40,240 nucleotides of DNA from an uncultured Clostridium sp. (GCA_948468275.1 CAOKHI010000013.1:1-40240); one strand, 5' to 3'. Positions 1 to 9,101 are shown, counted from the first letter of the stretch. A program made the numbers and translations. The notes: a model not told the origin generated them from the sequence alone.

Positions 1-53
1 AAATATATTACTTAGCCGTAGCGGATTTTATTATATATGCTGTGAACTGTAAC
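1..53. repeat. Right end of a MITE-like element (truncated by window start)
   Basis: These 53 bases match 25952-26004, the right arm of the complete element at 25824-26004, at 52 of 53 positions; the only difference is G versus A near base 42. The outer end is TGTAAC. The left arm and centre of this copy would lie before the window. The near-identity suggests recent activity or conversion. Confidence 0.85.
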
Positions 54-316
54 TAGAAGTCTTTTGAAAATTTTAAGATTTATAATCACCCATACATCTC
101 TTAAGTAATAAGAATTTTTATTTTTAGAACAATTATACAGTAACATTTGTTATTATTAGATAGGGGTTTTAATAAAAAATGGTAACACTATTAAAATTTC
201 ATGCATATACTATTTTATAAATACAACATTGTATTCAAATAAATCTTGTATAAACATTTTTTTATAGAATATATTAGTATTAGTATTATACTGTCTACAG
301 AAAGGAGATGTTCTAA
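54..316. other. Intergenic, no gene seen
   Basis: AT-rich spacer between the repeat end and the first gene. No ORF with a ribosome binding site and no strong hairpin was found. The last 20 bases carry AAAGGAG (301-307), the ribosome binding site of the next gene. A promoter is presumably here, but no convincing -35/-10 pair was seen. Confidence 0.5.
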
Positions 317-812
317 TTGGATAATAATGGTAACAATGGTTCGATAGATATGTCTAATTTCATGAATAATTTAAATTCAATGCTAGAAAACGGTAATATT
401 CCAGATAATGTAAAAAATATGATGAATAATTTTAAAAATAATAATTCTTCTGAAAATACATCTACTCGGGAATACTAGTACTAACAATATAAATCCTGAA
501 ATGATAAGTAACATAATGAGCATGTTTAATAACCAAAATAGTACAAATGCTGATAATTGTGCAAATTCGAATTCAAATACAAATACTTCAAATAACATGC
601 CTAATATAGATATTGAGATGCTTATGAAAATGAAAACTATTATGGAAAAAATGAATAATAATAAAAATGATCCTAGATCTAATTTACTTCTTTCTTTAAA
701 GCCGTATTTAAAGAAAAGTAGAAAAGATAAAGTTGAACAATATATACAATTATTTAATATGAGTAAAGTTATGGATGTACTAAAACCGAACGGTGGTGAG
801 AAAACTAAATGA
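317..812 (+). pseudogene. Asn-rich small protein gene, split by a one-base frameshift
   Basis: A good ribosome binding site (AAAGGAGA, 301-308) lies eight bases before a TTG start at 317. The frame reads 53 Asn/Met-rich codons and stops at 476-478. A second frame continues at once: skipping one G of the GGG run at 468-470 joins ...ENTSTR to NTSTNNINPEMISNIM and runs to the stop at 810-812, giving about 165 residues. The C-terminal part has a charged helical stretch (LLLSLKPYLKKSRKDK) of a kind I recognise from uncharacterised clostridial proteins. Either the gene is truncated, a base was mis-called, or frameshifting occurs; the first two are more likely. The stop overlaps the start of the next gene. 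Function unknown. Confidence 0.6.
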
Positions 813-1171
813 TGTTTAACAATCCATATTTTGGTTTTCCATATTATAATCGTTATCCTAAATATGGGTATAGACCTATGTACTATAGTAATAACATAAA
901 TTCTAATACACATAATATAGTAAATTCTAAAAATATTAATAATTCTAATTATACAAATAATATAAACACAGCCACAAAACCAAATGATAATTGTGATTGT
1001 TTAAATAATACTATTTGTAATAATGAAGATGATACTCCTATGTTTGAAATCTTCGGAATTAAACTATTTTTTGATGATATACTCATAATCTGCTTGATTT
1101 TCTTTTTATATAAAGAAGAAGTAAAAGATCAAAGTTTGTTTATTTCATTGATTTTATTACTTTTAAGTTAA
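809..1171 (+). CDS. Small Asn/Tyr-rich protein with C-terminal membrane segment, unknown function
   Basis: 120 residues. The N-terminal 50 are Tyr, Pro and Asn rich (PYFGFPYYNRYPKYGYRPMYY), the middle is Asn-rich with three Cys, and the C-terminal 45 hold a conserved-looking motif (FEIFGIKLFFDDILII) leading into hydrophobic segments. The ATG overlaps the stop of the preceding Asn-rich gene (ATGA, 809-812), so the two are translationally coupled and probably act together. The composition resembles small coat or surface-associated proteins of spore formers, but that is inference and no family name can be given. Confidence 0.7.
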   Translation: MMFNNPYFGFPYYNRYPKYGYRPMYYSNNINSNTHNIVNSKNINNSNYTNNINTATKPNDNCDCLNNTICNNEDDTPMFEIFGIKLFFDDILIICLIFFLYKEEVKDQSLFISLILLLLS

Positions 1172-1266
1172 GTATGAAATATTGTAAAACTGTCATTTTT
1201 ATACTTTCTGGTTTAATATAATATTTATCAAAAAAGACTTTTTCTAAATTTAGATGAATTTAAAGT

Positions 1267-1310
1267 GAAGCTATTGAAATAGAACTTTTTCAACAGCTTC
1301 ATTTTATTTA
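1267..1310 (+). terminator. Rho-independent terminator
   Basis: Stem GAAGCTATTGAAA pairs with TTTTTCAACAGCTTC (1267-1300, one internal mismatch) and is followed by ATTTTATTTA. It ends the two-gene Asn-rich transcript and lies between convergent transcripts. A weaker hairpin (TTTGAAG/CTTCAAA) at about 1320-1350 may serve the minus-strand operon. Confidence 0.65.
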
Positions 1311-1374
1311 ATATTGTAAATTTGAAGATATAATAATATAGCTTCAAATTTTTAAAAGACTTACTAAAAAATGT

Positions 1375-1983
1375 TTATTCTAATATTATTTCATTATCTT
1401 TTACAAATGCATATGTTCTTGTTGTTGTTTGCTCTTCTTTTTGAAATTCTTTTATTATATTAGAAATTCGAATTTGTGGTGATTCTATTTTGTTTGCTGA
1501 AATTATTGCTTTTATATTTCCTTTTGCTCCTGCATGTGCAATTCCTCTTAAGTTTCCTAAAATTACTATGTTTTCTCCTGCTACTACTTCTGCTCCTCCA
1601 TTTACATCTCCTATTATTACTATACTTCCTTCAAATTCTATTTTTTGCCCTGAACGAAGTGAACCTCTATGAAATTTTGTTTCTGATGATTTTATTTCTT
1701 CTGAAAAGACTTTTTTTATTCCATGTAATCCTAAAACTTTTGGACTATCAAATTCAATTTTTACTTCTATATCTTTTTGTATTATTTGTTTTATTCTATC
1801 TATTTGCTCATTTTTTAATAGTTTTCCTGTTACAAAAATTGGTGTTGTTTCATCTTTATATAAATTTTTTAGCTCTGGTATCTTATTTTCTAAACATTCT
1901 TCTATTTCGTTTTGTGTTGCTTCTGCATTTATTTTTAGAGTAATTTCTTCTTTTCCTAATATTATATTTACACAATTATTCAT
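1375..1983 (-). CDS. minC: Septum site-determining protein MinC
   Basis: 202 residues, typical for Gram-positive MinC. The C-terminal beta-helix domain is clear from about residue 104: HRGSLRSGQKIEFEG, GSIVIIGDVNGGAEVVAGEN and ILGNLRGIAHAGA, the repeated Gly turns of MinC_C that bind MinD and block FtsZ bundling. The N-terminal 100 residues fit the MinC_N alpha/beta domain. It is the last gene of the shape operon, 37 bases after PBP2. In many Firmicutes minD follows; here the operon ends and a convergent gene begins, so MinD must be encoded elsewhere or be absent. Confidence 0.92.
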   Translation of the reverse strand: MNNCVNIILGKEEITLKINAEATQNEIEECLENKIPELKNLYKDETTPIFVTGKLLKNEQIDRIKQIIQKDIEVKIEFDSPKVLGLHGIKKVFSEEIKSSETKFHRGSLRSGQKIEFEGSIVIIGDVNGGAEVVAGENIVILGNLRGIAHAGAKGNIKAIISANKIESPQIRISNIIKEFQKEEQTTTRTYAFVKDNEIILE

Positions 1984-2019
1984 TTTGCTATATTCCTTCC
2001 ATTTTAATATTTTTTATAT

Positions 2020-4128
2020 TTAGTTTCTTATTTCTGTTGTTGGTATTGCTGTCATATCTTCTGGTATTGTTTCAGAGTTCATTCCAAAGTATTGTGCTAT
2101 TACCGCACGTGCTGCTTCTGCTGTATATCCTCCTGAACCTCCGTTTTCTACTACTATTACTACTGCTATTTCTGGTTCTTCAAATGGTGCAAATCCTAAA
2201 AACCATGCATTTGTTACATTTTTTCCATTTTGCGGATCTGTTTTTTCTGTTTGGGCTGAACCTGTTTTTCCTCCTACTTCTATGTTGAAGTCTTTGAAAT
2301 ATTTATATGCTGTTCCTCCTGTATCGCTTGTAACAGATTTCATACCTTGTAGTATCGCTGTTAGGTTTTCTTGTTTTATGTTTAGATCTTCATCTTTGTC
2401 TGTTACTATTCCAAATGCTTCATTAAAGTATTTTTCATATTCTTGTTTTGATACTTCTGTTCCATCTATATTTTTTATTGATTTTATTATTGTAGGATTT
2501 ATGTTTTTTCCTCCATTTGCAAGCATACTTGCATATTTTGCCATTTGTATTGGTGTAAATTTATCATTTAACTGTCCTATTGATGCTGATAATACATTTC
2601 CTGGGTTCCAAACTTCTCCTTGTACTTTTTCGTTTAATCTTCCTTGTGCTTCTGCTGGTAATTCTATTCCTGTTTTTTGTCCTAATCCAAAATATTTTGT
2701 ATATTGGGCTAGTGCATCTATACCCATTCTGTTACCTACATCATAAAAATAGTAGTTACATGAATGTTCTATTGCTCCTGTTACGTTTAGGTATCCATGT
2801 CCTCCTTTTTTCCAGCAGTGTGGTTGTACATCTTTGTAATATGTGTATGTATATGTGTCATTTATTTTTGTTTTCGTGTTTACTGTTCCTGTTTCTAATC
2901 CTGCTATTGCTGTTACCATTTTGAATATTGACCCTGGTGCATATGTTTCTTGTATTGCTCTATTGTTTAGGGCTTTTGTTTCTTTGTTTGAATATTCTTT
3001 CCATGTTTGATTATCTATTCCATATACAAATTTTGATGGTTCGTAATCTGGATAACTTGCCATTGCTAGTACTTCTCCTGTTTTTACATTCATTACTACC
3101 ATTGCTCCTGCATTTGCATTGTATTGTTCTCCAAATCCTCCTTGTGCTATTTTATTTATATTATCTTTTAAGGCTTGTTCTGTTGCTGCTTGTAAATTTG
3201 CATCTATTGTTAACACTACATTTGACCCTTGTATTGCTTCTTTTTCTATGTACTCTGCTGTTATTGTTCCATCTACTGCCATATCTATTTGTTTTATTCC
3301 ATCTTTTCCTTTTAAATATTTTTCTGCTATTCTTTCTATTCCTGCCTGCCCATAATAGTCGTTTTGTGTATAGTCATTTCCTTTTTCTTGTTCTTTTTTT
3401 AGTACTTCTGCATCTATTTTAGATACATATCCTAATATGTGTGATGCTAATGTTCCTTTGTTATATATTCTTACTGGTTGAGATATTGCTGTTATTCCAG
3501 GAAATTGGTCGTTTTGTTCATTGAATATATCTCTACTTACAAGGCTTATGTTGTCTGCTATTTGTACTGATTTTGTAGAACTATATCCTTCTTTTGCTAT
3601 TTCATATCTAATTGCTATAATTTTTCTTACATCTTCTATATTATCATTTTTTATATCGTATTTTTCTTTGAATTTATAAAATGTTTCTTCTGCTGTTGCA
3701 TTTGTATCTATTTTATTGCTTTGTTTCCATTTTTGTTGTTTTTCTTCAGTATCTTGTGTGAATGCAAATGGATTTATTGTTATTGGGAAATTGTCTGCAT
3801 ATTCGTCATTGTTTGCTTCTAATACCTTTACTATTTTTAGTATTGTTTCGTTAAGTGTTTGTGTATCTATTTTGCTTTTGTATATTTCTAATGTATATGC
3901 AGTTGTTGTTTCTACAAGTGAATTTCCTGAGCTATCTGTTATATCTCCTCTTGCTGCTTTTAATATGCTTTGCCTTGTTAGTCTTGTATTAGATGTTTCT
4001 ACATATTCCTTACCATGTACTATTTGAAGATTAAAAAGTTGCATAAGTAGTATTATTCCTATAATATAAACTAACACTGTTATTATGTTATATCTTAATT
4101 TTATATTTGCTAATTTGTTTTGTTTCAA
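2020..4128 (-). CDS. mrdA: Penicillin-binding protein 2 (elongasome transpeptidase)
   Basis: 702 residues. One N-terminal membrane anchor (about residues 13-34) is followed by a dimerisation domain (ARGDITDSSG at 59-68) and a C-terminal transpeptidase domain. The catalytic motifs are intact: SIFK with the acyl-enzyme Ser400 and Lys403, SCN at 456-458, and KTGS at 621-624. As in PBP2/MrdA it should cross-link peptidoglycan during lateral wall growth together with RodA and MreBCD, and its place directly after mreD supports this over PBP3. The domain organisation and length are normal. RodA is not in the window. Confidence 0.93.
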   Translation of the reverse strand: MKQNKLANIKLRYNIITVLVYIIGIILLMQLFNLQIVHGKEYVETSNTRLTRQSILKAARGDITDSSGNSLVETTTAYTLEIYKSKIDTQTLNETILKIVKVLEANNDEYADNFPITINPFAFTQDTEEKQQKWKQSNKIDTNATAEETFYKFKEKYDIKNDNIEDVRKIIAIRYEIAKEGYSSTKSVQIADNISLVSRDIFNEQNDQFPGITAISQPVRIYNKGTLASHILGYVSKIDAEVLKKEQEKGNDYTQNDYYGQAGIERIAEKYLKGKDGIKQIDMAVDGTITAEYIEKEAIQGSNVVLTIDANLQAATEQALKDNINKIAQGGFGEQYNANAGAMVVMNVKTGEVLAMASYPDYEPSKFVYGIDNQTWKEYSNKETKALNNRAIQETYAPGSIFKMVTAIAGLETGTVNTKTKINDTYTYTYYKDVQPHCWKKGGHGYLNVTGAIEHSCNYYFYDVGNRMGIDALAQYTKYFGLGQKTGIELPAEAQGRLNEKVQGEVWNPGNVLSASIGQLNDKFTPIQMAKYASMLANGGKNINPTIIKSIKNIDGTEVSKQEYEKYFNEAFGIVTDKDEDLNIKQENLTAILQGMKSVTSDTGGTAYKYFKDFNIEVGGKTGSAQTEKTDPQNGKNVTNAWFLGFAPFEEPEIAVVIVVENGGSGGYTAEAARAVIAQYFGMNSETIPEDMTAIPTTEIRN

Positions 4129-4200
4129 CTTTTTCCCTTCTTTCTTTTTTAATTATAATAACTCTCCAAATATTAAAAGAAATATAAACTGTATGGGCTT

Positions 4201-4737
4201 TTAAAAATACCTTGTTAGTATCTTTGATGCTTTGAAATTTTCTTCGTATTTATAACCTGCTTTTTGTATTATTGGGTATAGTATTATTGTTAATAATGTA
4301 TTGTATAGTATTTCTATTCCTAATATTTTTAAGAATGCAATTATTTCTAATGTTGTTGTAGTTGTTATTATGTTTATTATATATATGCCAAGTTCATATA
4401 CTATACTTGAACCTATTACCATTAGTATTATTGTTATTCTACTATCTTTTGAAAAGTTCTTATCTAGATATCCTCCTAATGTTGCTACTACTCCTAACAT
4501 TATTCCTGATATTCCTATTTTTTTACTTATGAAAAAATCTATGCATATTCCCATAAATATACTTATTGGTATTGATACTCTTTTCCCTGCAAATAACCCT
4601 AAAAATAGTGCCATTATTATAAATAGGTTTGGTTGAACTCCTGCTATTGTAAACCATACAAAGAAATTGGCTTGTAGGAAATATATAATTAAAAATATTA
4701 TTATTGTTAATATTATTATTATTGTATTTTTCATCAT
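4201..4737 (-). CDS. mreD: Rod shape-determining protein MreD
   Basis: 178 residues, almost entirely hydrophobic with five or six predicted membrane segments, and a conserved polar stretch (PNLFIIMALFLGLFAGKR) in the second or third. The size, composition and position between mreC and mrdA identify it. MreD is the integral membrane component linking cytoplasmic MreB filaments with the wall synthases. Spacing to mrdA is about 70 bases. Confidence 0.9.
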   Translation of the reverse strand: MMKNTIIIILTIIIFLIIYFLQANFFVWFTIAGVQPNLFIIMALFLGLFAGKRVSIPISIFMGICIDFFISKKIGISGIMLGVVATLGGYLDKNFSKDSRITIILMVIGSSIVYELGIYIINIITTTTTLEIIAFLKILGIEILYNTLLTIILYPIIQKAGYKYEENFKASKILTRYF

Positions 4738-4854
4738 TATTTCCTTTCTTATTTTTTATTATTTTATAATTGCCTATGTAAGGCTATTTTCTTAGGTTAC
4801 TACATTGCTAGCAATTATTCCTACTTCTTGTGGTTTTTCTAACATACAAATTGT

Positions 4855-5676
4855 CTATTTGTTTGCTTGTGTTATTACTAGTACAGTTTCTATTTTATTA
4901 AAATCTACTGCTGGTGTTATTTTTGCATATCTGTCTGTTATGTTTTTTGTATTTTGGACACTACTTATTGTTCCTATTAATATTCCTTTTGGAAATATTC
5001 CTCCCATTCCTGATGTTTCTAATTTATCTCCTTGAATTAAATTTGCTTGTGTTGGTATATTAGTTGCTATTAGTGTTTGTTTATCTTCTAATGTTCCCTT
5101 ACATAATAGTGTATCTCTTGATGTGCTAATTGTTGCACTTACTATTGTTGCTGTATCTATTATTGTTTGTACTTTTGCTGTATTTTGTGTTGTTGCAATT
5201 ACATATCCTACTAATCCTTTTTCTGATATTACTGTCATATTTGGTTTTATTCCATCTTTTTCCCCAAGATTTATAACAAATATGCTTGTATAATTGCTTA
5301 TGTCTTTGTTTATTATATATGCTGGTTTTGTAGTGTAATCTGGATATTGTTCTGTTAGGCTTAAAAATTCTTTTAATGTTGCATTTTCTGATTTTACTAT
5401 TTCTAATTCTCTTAAATTCTCTTCTAATTGTGTATTTTTACTTTTTAGTTGTTCATTTTCTTGTTTTAAATTATTTATATCTGCAAAGAAAGCGTTATTT
5501 CCTGATATTTTATTTTTCAAATATGTAAGTCCGTTTTGTATTGGCATTACAAAACTGGAAAATGCATTTTCTATGTAAGATAAATTTTCTATATTCATGT
5601 TTGATAAAAATACTAATGCAATTAATATTATTATTGTTATTATTATTCCTGTAATGCCTGTTTTCTTTTTATACAT
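4855..5676 (-). CDS. mreC: Rod shape-determining protein MreC
   Basis: 273 residues. One N-terminal membrane segment (about 8-27) is followed by a coiled coil (about 67-110, LKQENEQLKSKNTQLEENL) and the extracytoplasmic beta-barrel domain, with the typical NKDISNYTSIFVINLGEKDG and GLVGYVIATTQNTAKVQTI stretches. It is the bitopic scaffold between MreB/MreD and PBP2. A gap of 260 bases separates it from mreB, which is long for this operon. Confidence 0.93.
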   Translation of the reverse strand: MYKKKTGITGIIITIIILIALVFLSNMNIENLSYIENAFSSFVMPIQNGLTYLKNKISGNNAFFADINNLKQENEQLKSKNTQLEENLRELEIVKSENATLKEFLSLTEQYPDYTTKPAYIINKDISNYTSIFVINLGEKDGIKPNMTVISEKGLVGYVIATTQNTAKVQTIIDTATIVSATISTSRDTLLCKGTLEDKQTLIATNIPTQANLIQGDKLETSGMGGIFPKGILIGTISSVQNTKNITDRYAKITPAVDFNKIETVLVITQANK

Positions 5677-5937
5677 TTTTACACAGCCTTTCTTTGTAAT
5701 CTTTATAATTATATAATGGTTAATATAAAAAAATCTTCGAAGAGCTTACTATATCAAGTATATCAGCATGCATTGCTTATTACTTACTCTTTAACAAATT
5801 ACCCTAAAAAATTAATTATTTATAATACAAATTTTAGGAGCATTTATAGTAAATTCTTCGAAATTCTAGCAAAAAATATTGCCCCTATAAGGTTACGATT
5901 TTTTTATTTAAGCCATTAATATAATAAATAATATATT
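5677..5937. other. mreB-mreC intergenic region
   Basis: A 261-base spacer inside the shape operon. It holds no credible gene: a 67-codon plus-strand frame has no ribosome binding site. A weak minus-strand promoter is possible (TTGCTA at 5872-5867, 18-base spacer, TATAAA at 5848-5843), which would let mreCD-mrdA-minC be expressed apart from mreB. Confidence 0.35.
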
Positions 5938-6978
5938 TTATCTTCTTTTTCTTGAATTTATTAATACTGTTTTTAGTCTATCTAGGTCTTCTAGCGTTTT
6001 TTCTGTTCCTTTTACTACACAATTTAGTGGTTCTTCTGCTACAAACACTGGCATTCCTGTTTTTTGGCTCAATAGTTTGTCTAGATTTTTTATTAATGCT
6101 CCTCCACCTGCTAATACTATTCCTTTTTCCATTATATCTGATGCTAGTTCTGGTGGTGTTTTTTCTAGTGTTGTTTTTACTATTTCTATTATCTCATTTA
6201 CAGATTCACTTACCGCTTCTTGTATTTGACTTGAATTTATTGTTATATTTTTTGGTAATCCTGTTGTTAAATCTCTTCCCCTTATTTCCATTGACATTTC
6301 TGTCATTAATGGCAATGCACATCCTATTTGTTTTTTTATTTCTTCTGCTGTTGTTTCTCCTATTGCTAAATTCATTTCTTTTTTTATATAACTTACTATA
6401 TCGTCATCTAGTTCATCTCCTGCTGTTCTTAGTGAATAGCTAACTACTACTCCTCCTAATGATATTACTGCTACTTCTGTAGTTCCTCCACCTATGTCTA
6501 CTATTATGCTTCCACTTGGTTCTGATACATCCAGATTTGCTCCTATTGCTGCTGCCATTGGTTCTTCTATCAAATATACCTCTTTTGCTCCTGCTTGCAT
6601 CACAGATTCTTCTACTGCTCTTTCTTCTACTTCTGTAATTCCAGATGGAACTCCTACTACTATTCTTGGTCTTCCTACATTATATCTTTTACTTACTTTT
6701 GCTATTACATTTTTTAGCATTAATTGTGTTGCTGTAAAATCTGCTATTACTCCATCTTTTAATGGTCTTACTGCTCTTATTGTTTCTGGTGTTCTGCCTA
6801 ACATTTCTTTTGCTTCTGCCCCTGTTGCTACAATATTGCCTGTTCTTTTGTCTATTGCTACTACTGATGGCTCATTTATTATTATTCCTTTTCCTTTTAA
6901 TGATACTAGCATATTTGCTGTTCCTAGGTCTATTCCTATGTCTTTTCCATTTAATCCAAAAAGTTTCATTTTTTTCAA
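5938..6978 (-). CDS. mreB: Actin-like cell shape protein MreB
   Basis: 346 residues, full length. The actin-fold nucleotide signatures are present: phosphate-1 IGIDLGTANMLV near residue 15, phosphate-2 VDIGGGTTEVAVISLGG near 165, and the adenosine motif VLAGGGALIKNLD near 290. MreB polymerises on the inner membrane face and guides lateral wall synthesis. The start is ambiguous: the frame opens with TTG at 6978 four or five bases after AAAGGA, while the ATG at 6969 has a 12-base spacing and gives the more usual N-terminus MKLFGLNGKD. Confidence 0.95.
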   Translation of the reverse strand: MKKMKLFGLNGKDIGIDLGTANMLVSLKGKGIIINEPSVVAIDKRTGNIVATGAEAKEMLGRTPETIRAVRPLKDGVIADFTATQLMLKNVIAKVSKRYNVGRPRIVVGVPSGITEVEERAVEESVMQAGAKEVYLIEEPMAAAIGANLDVSEPSGSIIVDIGGGTTEVAVISLGGVVVSYSLRTAGDELDDDIVSYIKKEMNLAIGETTAEEIKKQIGCALPLMTEMSMEIRGRDLTTGLPKNITINSSQIQEAVSESVNEIIEIVKTTLEKTPPELASDIMEKGIVLAGGGALIKNLDKLLSQKTGMPVFVAEEPLNCVVKGTEKTLEDLDRLKTVLINSRKRR

Positions 6979-7002
6979 TCGTCCTTTCTTTTTTGTGTAT
7001 TA

Positions 7003-7689
7003 TTATTTTTGAAATACACTTTTAAATTTGTTATCTCCTATTATTACATGGTCTAATAGTGTTATTCCCATTATGTCTGCACTTTCATATATTCTATCTG
7101 TCATTTGAAAATCACTTTTGCTTGGAGTTGGATCTCCACTTGGGTGATTGTGAACTAATACTATTTTTTGGGCTCCCATTTTTATTGGTTCATGTAATAC
7201 TATTTTGGGCTCCATTGTTGCAAAATTGCTTCCTCCTAATGCTATGTCTACTATTTTTAGTATAACATTTTTGGAATTTAATATTACAAGTTTTGCAACT
7301 TCTCTTTTTTCGTATTTTAGCTCGTCCATAAATAGATCTGCTATATCCTTTGTATTTTTTATTACTATTTTTAATGAATTTATTGGTTTAGACATTCTTT
7401 TTGCTAGCTCACAAGTTGCTATTAGTTGTATTGCTTTTATTTTCCCTATTCCTTTTATTGTAGTAAATTCTTCTATTGATATGTCTTGTAAAAATCTTAA
7501 ATCGTCTATTTGCTGTTTTCCTTTTAAATTTAGTATTTTTTGTGCTAATGTTACTGATGTTTCTTCTTTTGTTCCACACTTTATTATTATTGCCAATAAT
7601 TCTGAATTTGATAACTTTTCTGCTCCATACATTTCTAATTTTTCATATGGTCTTTCTGATTCTGGGAGTTCTTTCATTTTCATGCTCAT
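7003..7689 (-). CDS. radC: RadC family JAMM-domain protein
   Basis: 228 residues from the ATG at 7689. This start is chosen because GAAAGGA lies nine bases upstream and the protein then opens with MSMKMKELPESERP, as in the family; the reading frame itself stays open 16 codons further. A helix-hairpin-helix (TIKGIGKIKAIQLIA, about 77-91) precedes the JAMM/MPN+ metal motif HNHPSGDPTPSKSD (about 180-193). Despite its name its biochemical role is unsettled. It is a standard neighbour of mreB in Firmicutes, with 24 bases between them. Confidence 0.93.
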   Translation of the reverse strand: MSMKMKELPESERPYEKLEMYGAEKLSNSELLAIIIKCGTKEETSVTLAQKILNLKGKQQIDDLRFLQDISIEEFTTIKGIGKIKAIQLIATCELAKRMSKPINSLKIVIKNTKDIADLFMDELKYEKREVAKLVILNSKNVILKIVDIALGGSNFATMEPKIVLHEPIKMGAQKIVLVHNHPSGDPTPSKSDFQMTDRIYESADIMGITLLDHVIIGDNKFKSVFQK

Positions 7690-7770
7690 ATTATTCGTCC
7701 TTTCTTTTTTTGTTTTTTGAGCCCCCCAATTTTTCATATTATCTCTTTTGTTGGTTTATAATAATATTTA

Positions 7771-8028
7771 TTAGACTTTTCTATAAATAAATATTGCTAT
7801 TGCCATTCCTATTATGCTTGCTATGTTTATTCTTAGTTGTAGTGCAAATGTTATTTTTATAATATTTAAATCTAATGCTAATGGATCTGTTAGCCCAAAA
7901 CTTTGCCCATATGATAGCCACCATAAAAAGTCTACTTTTGCTGCTAATTCTCCTAATAGCCCCCCTATTACTAGTCCTGCTAATATAAATACTATTAGAA
8001 TCCATATGTTTTTATCTCTTGTTGCCAT
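7771..8028 (-). CDS. DUF4321 small membrane protein
   Basis: 85 residues with two hydrophobic segments (about 8-28 and 60-83) separated by a conserved polar loop (AAKVDFLWWLSYGQSFGL). This matches the DUF4321 family, which commonly sits beside radC/mreB or maf in clostridia. It starts seven bases after AGGAGGAA and heads the shape operon. Function unknown, probably membrane-bound. Confidence 0.85.
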   Translation of the reverse strand: MATRDKNIWILIVFILAGLVIGGLLGELAAKVDFLWWLSYGQSFGLTDPLALDLNIIKITFALQLRINIASIIGMAIAIFIYRKV

Positions 8029-8263
8029 ATTTGTTTTTTCCTCCTATTTGTTTATTTTTTCTTTAGATTTTTTTGTTATATAGTATTATATATTCATATA
8101 TTGTTTTTTTCAAGTAATATATTGGTATTTTTTTTAAATTTTATATATTTTTACTTTTCTTTTTATCTTGTTTATGCTATATTATTAGTACACTTTTTTA
8201 GGGTTATTAATATACTATATTATTGGTAATTTTTTAATTTATTTTGTTACCAAAAATTGTTCC

Positions 8264-8292
8264 TTTAAAAAGTTTTATACTTGTAGTATAAT
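8264..8292 (+). promoter_or_regulatory. Possible mecA promoter
   Basis: TATAAT at 8287-8292 lies 17 bases after TTTAAA (8264-8269, 4 of 6 matches to the -35 consensus). The start would fall about 30 bases before the mecA ATG. The rest of the divergent gap to 8029 is AT-rich, with no other gene. Confidence 0.4.
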
Positions 8293-8327
8293 TAAATTAA
8301 GAGCGATTTTAGGAGGTAAGTGTGTAA

Positions 8328-8951
8328 ATGAAGATAGAAAAACTAAATGAAGATAAAATTCGTATTACTTTGAATTTGCAAGATTTGCAAGAAAAAGATA
8401 TAGATTTTCATGCTTTTATGTCTAATTCTATAGAATCACAAGACATTTTTTTGGATATGCTAGAAGAAGCTGAAAAAGAGGTTGGTTTTGTTACAGAGGA
8501 TTATAGAATTATGATAGAGGCTTTGGCCATGAATGATGGCAATTTTGTTCTTACTGTTACAAGGATTGGGCAAGAGAAGGATAAGGGTACATATAAAAAG
8601 AAGAAATTGAATATTAAGAGGAAATCATGCATTCCTAATTCTAATAAGGCTATTTATTGTTTTAATTATTTTGATGAATTTTGTGAGTTTTGCAATTTTC
8701 TTAAAAGAAATGTTTTAAAGAATATGGATGGTTTTGCTGAAAAAATTAGCTTATATTTTTATAATGATAAATATTATTTAGTCCTTTCTAATATAAAAGT
8801 TTCTATTGGATTGCTTAAAACTTTTTGTTCATCTATTACAGAGTTTGCACATTTTATTAATAATTCTGAATTGTATGAAAGTAAGTTATTAGAATATGGT
8901 AGTTTGATTATTGATGATAATGCTGTTGATGTTTGTATGAAGTATTTTTAA
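8328..8951 (+). CDS. mecA: MecA-like adaptor protein for ClpC
   Basis: 207 residues. The N-terminus MKIEKLNEDKIRITL followed by FHAFMSNSIESQDIFLDMLEEA and VGFVTEDYRIMIEALA is the MecA substrate-binding domain; the C-terminal half (about 105-207) fits the ClpC-binding domain. The middle linker (GTYKKKKLNIKRK) is short and basic. MecA delivers substrates such as ComK in Bacillus to ClpCP; the clostridial target is not known. AGGAGG at 8311-8316 precedes the ATG. It is transcribed divergently from the shape operon. Confidence 0.88.
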   Translation: MKIEKLNEDKIRITLNLQDLQEKDIDFHAFMSNSIESQDIFLDMLEEAEKEVGFVTEDYRIMIEALAMNDGNFVLTVTRIGQEKDKGTYKKKKLNIKRKSCIPNSNKAIYCFNYFDEFCEFCNFLKRNVLKNMDGFAEKISLYFYNDKYYLVLSNIKVSIGLLKTFCSSITEFAHFINNSELYESKLLEYGSLIIDDNAVDVCMKYF

Positions 8952-8979
8952 TTTTAATAAAAAAGTTATTGTAACTTTG

Positions 8980-9003
8980 TAGAGGCAAGCTTGCTTGCCT
9001 CTA
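8980..9003 (+). terminator. Hairpin after mecA
   Basis: An 11-bp perfect stem (TAGAGGCAAGC / GCTTGCCTCTA) with a very short loop, 30 bases after the mecA stop. The following tract is only moderately T-rich (TATTGATATATTTTT). Confidence 0.65.
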
Positions 9004-9060
9004 TATTGATATATTTTTGCCACTTTTTGTATGGTTTTGTTTTTTCTAAGTAAAACATAT

Positions 9061-9101
9061 AGTAAAATGAAGTAACTTTATTAACAATAAGTTACTTCAT
9101 T
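9061..9101 (-). terminator. Terminator of the secretion operon
   Basis: The stem AATGAAGTAAC / GTTACTTCATT (9066-9076 with 9091-9101) reads on the minus strand into CATTTTACT, a U-rich tail. It lies downstream of the last minus-strand gene of the secretion locus and abuts a partial repeat copy. Confidence 0.65.

Noticed and set aside
383..913. 176-codon minus-strand frame over the Asn-rich genes
   Set aside because: Ile/Phe-rich shadow of Asn/Tyr codons on the other strand, without start signals.
2037..3422. Several long plus-strand frames rich in Leu and Phe opposite PBP2
   Set aside because: They are the complement of AT-rich minus-strand coding sequence; low-complexity Leu/Phe composition, no ribosome binding sites, and the opposite strand has clear catalytic motifs. 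The same holds for similar frames opposite minC, mreB, the T4SS genes and the M16 genes.
5716..5919. 67-codon plus-strand frame between mreB and mreC
   Set aside because: No ribosome binding site, no recognisable composition, and it runs against the operon; treated as spacer.
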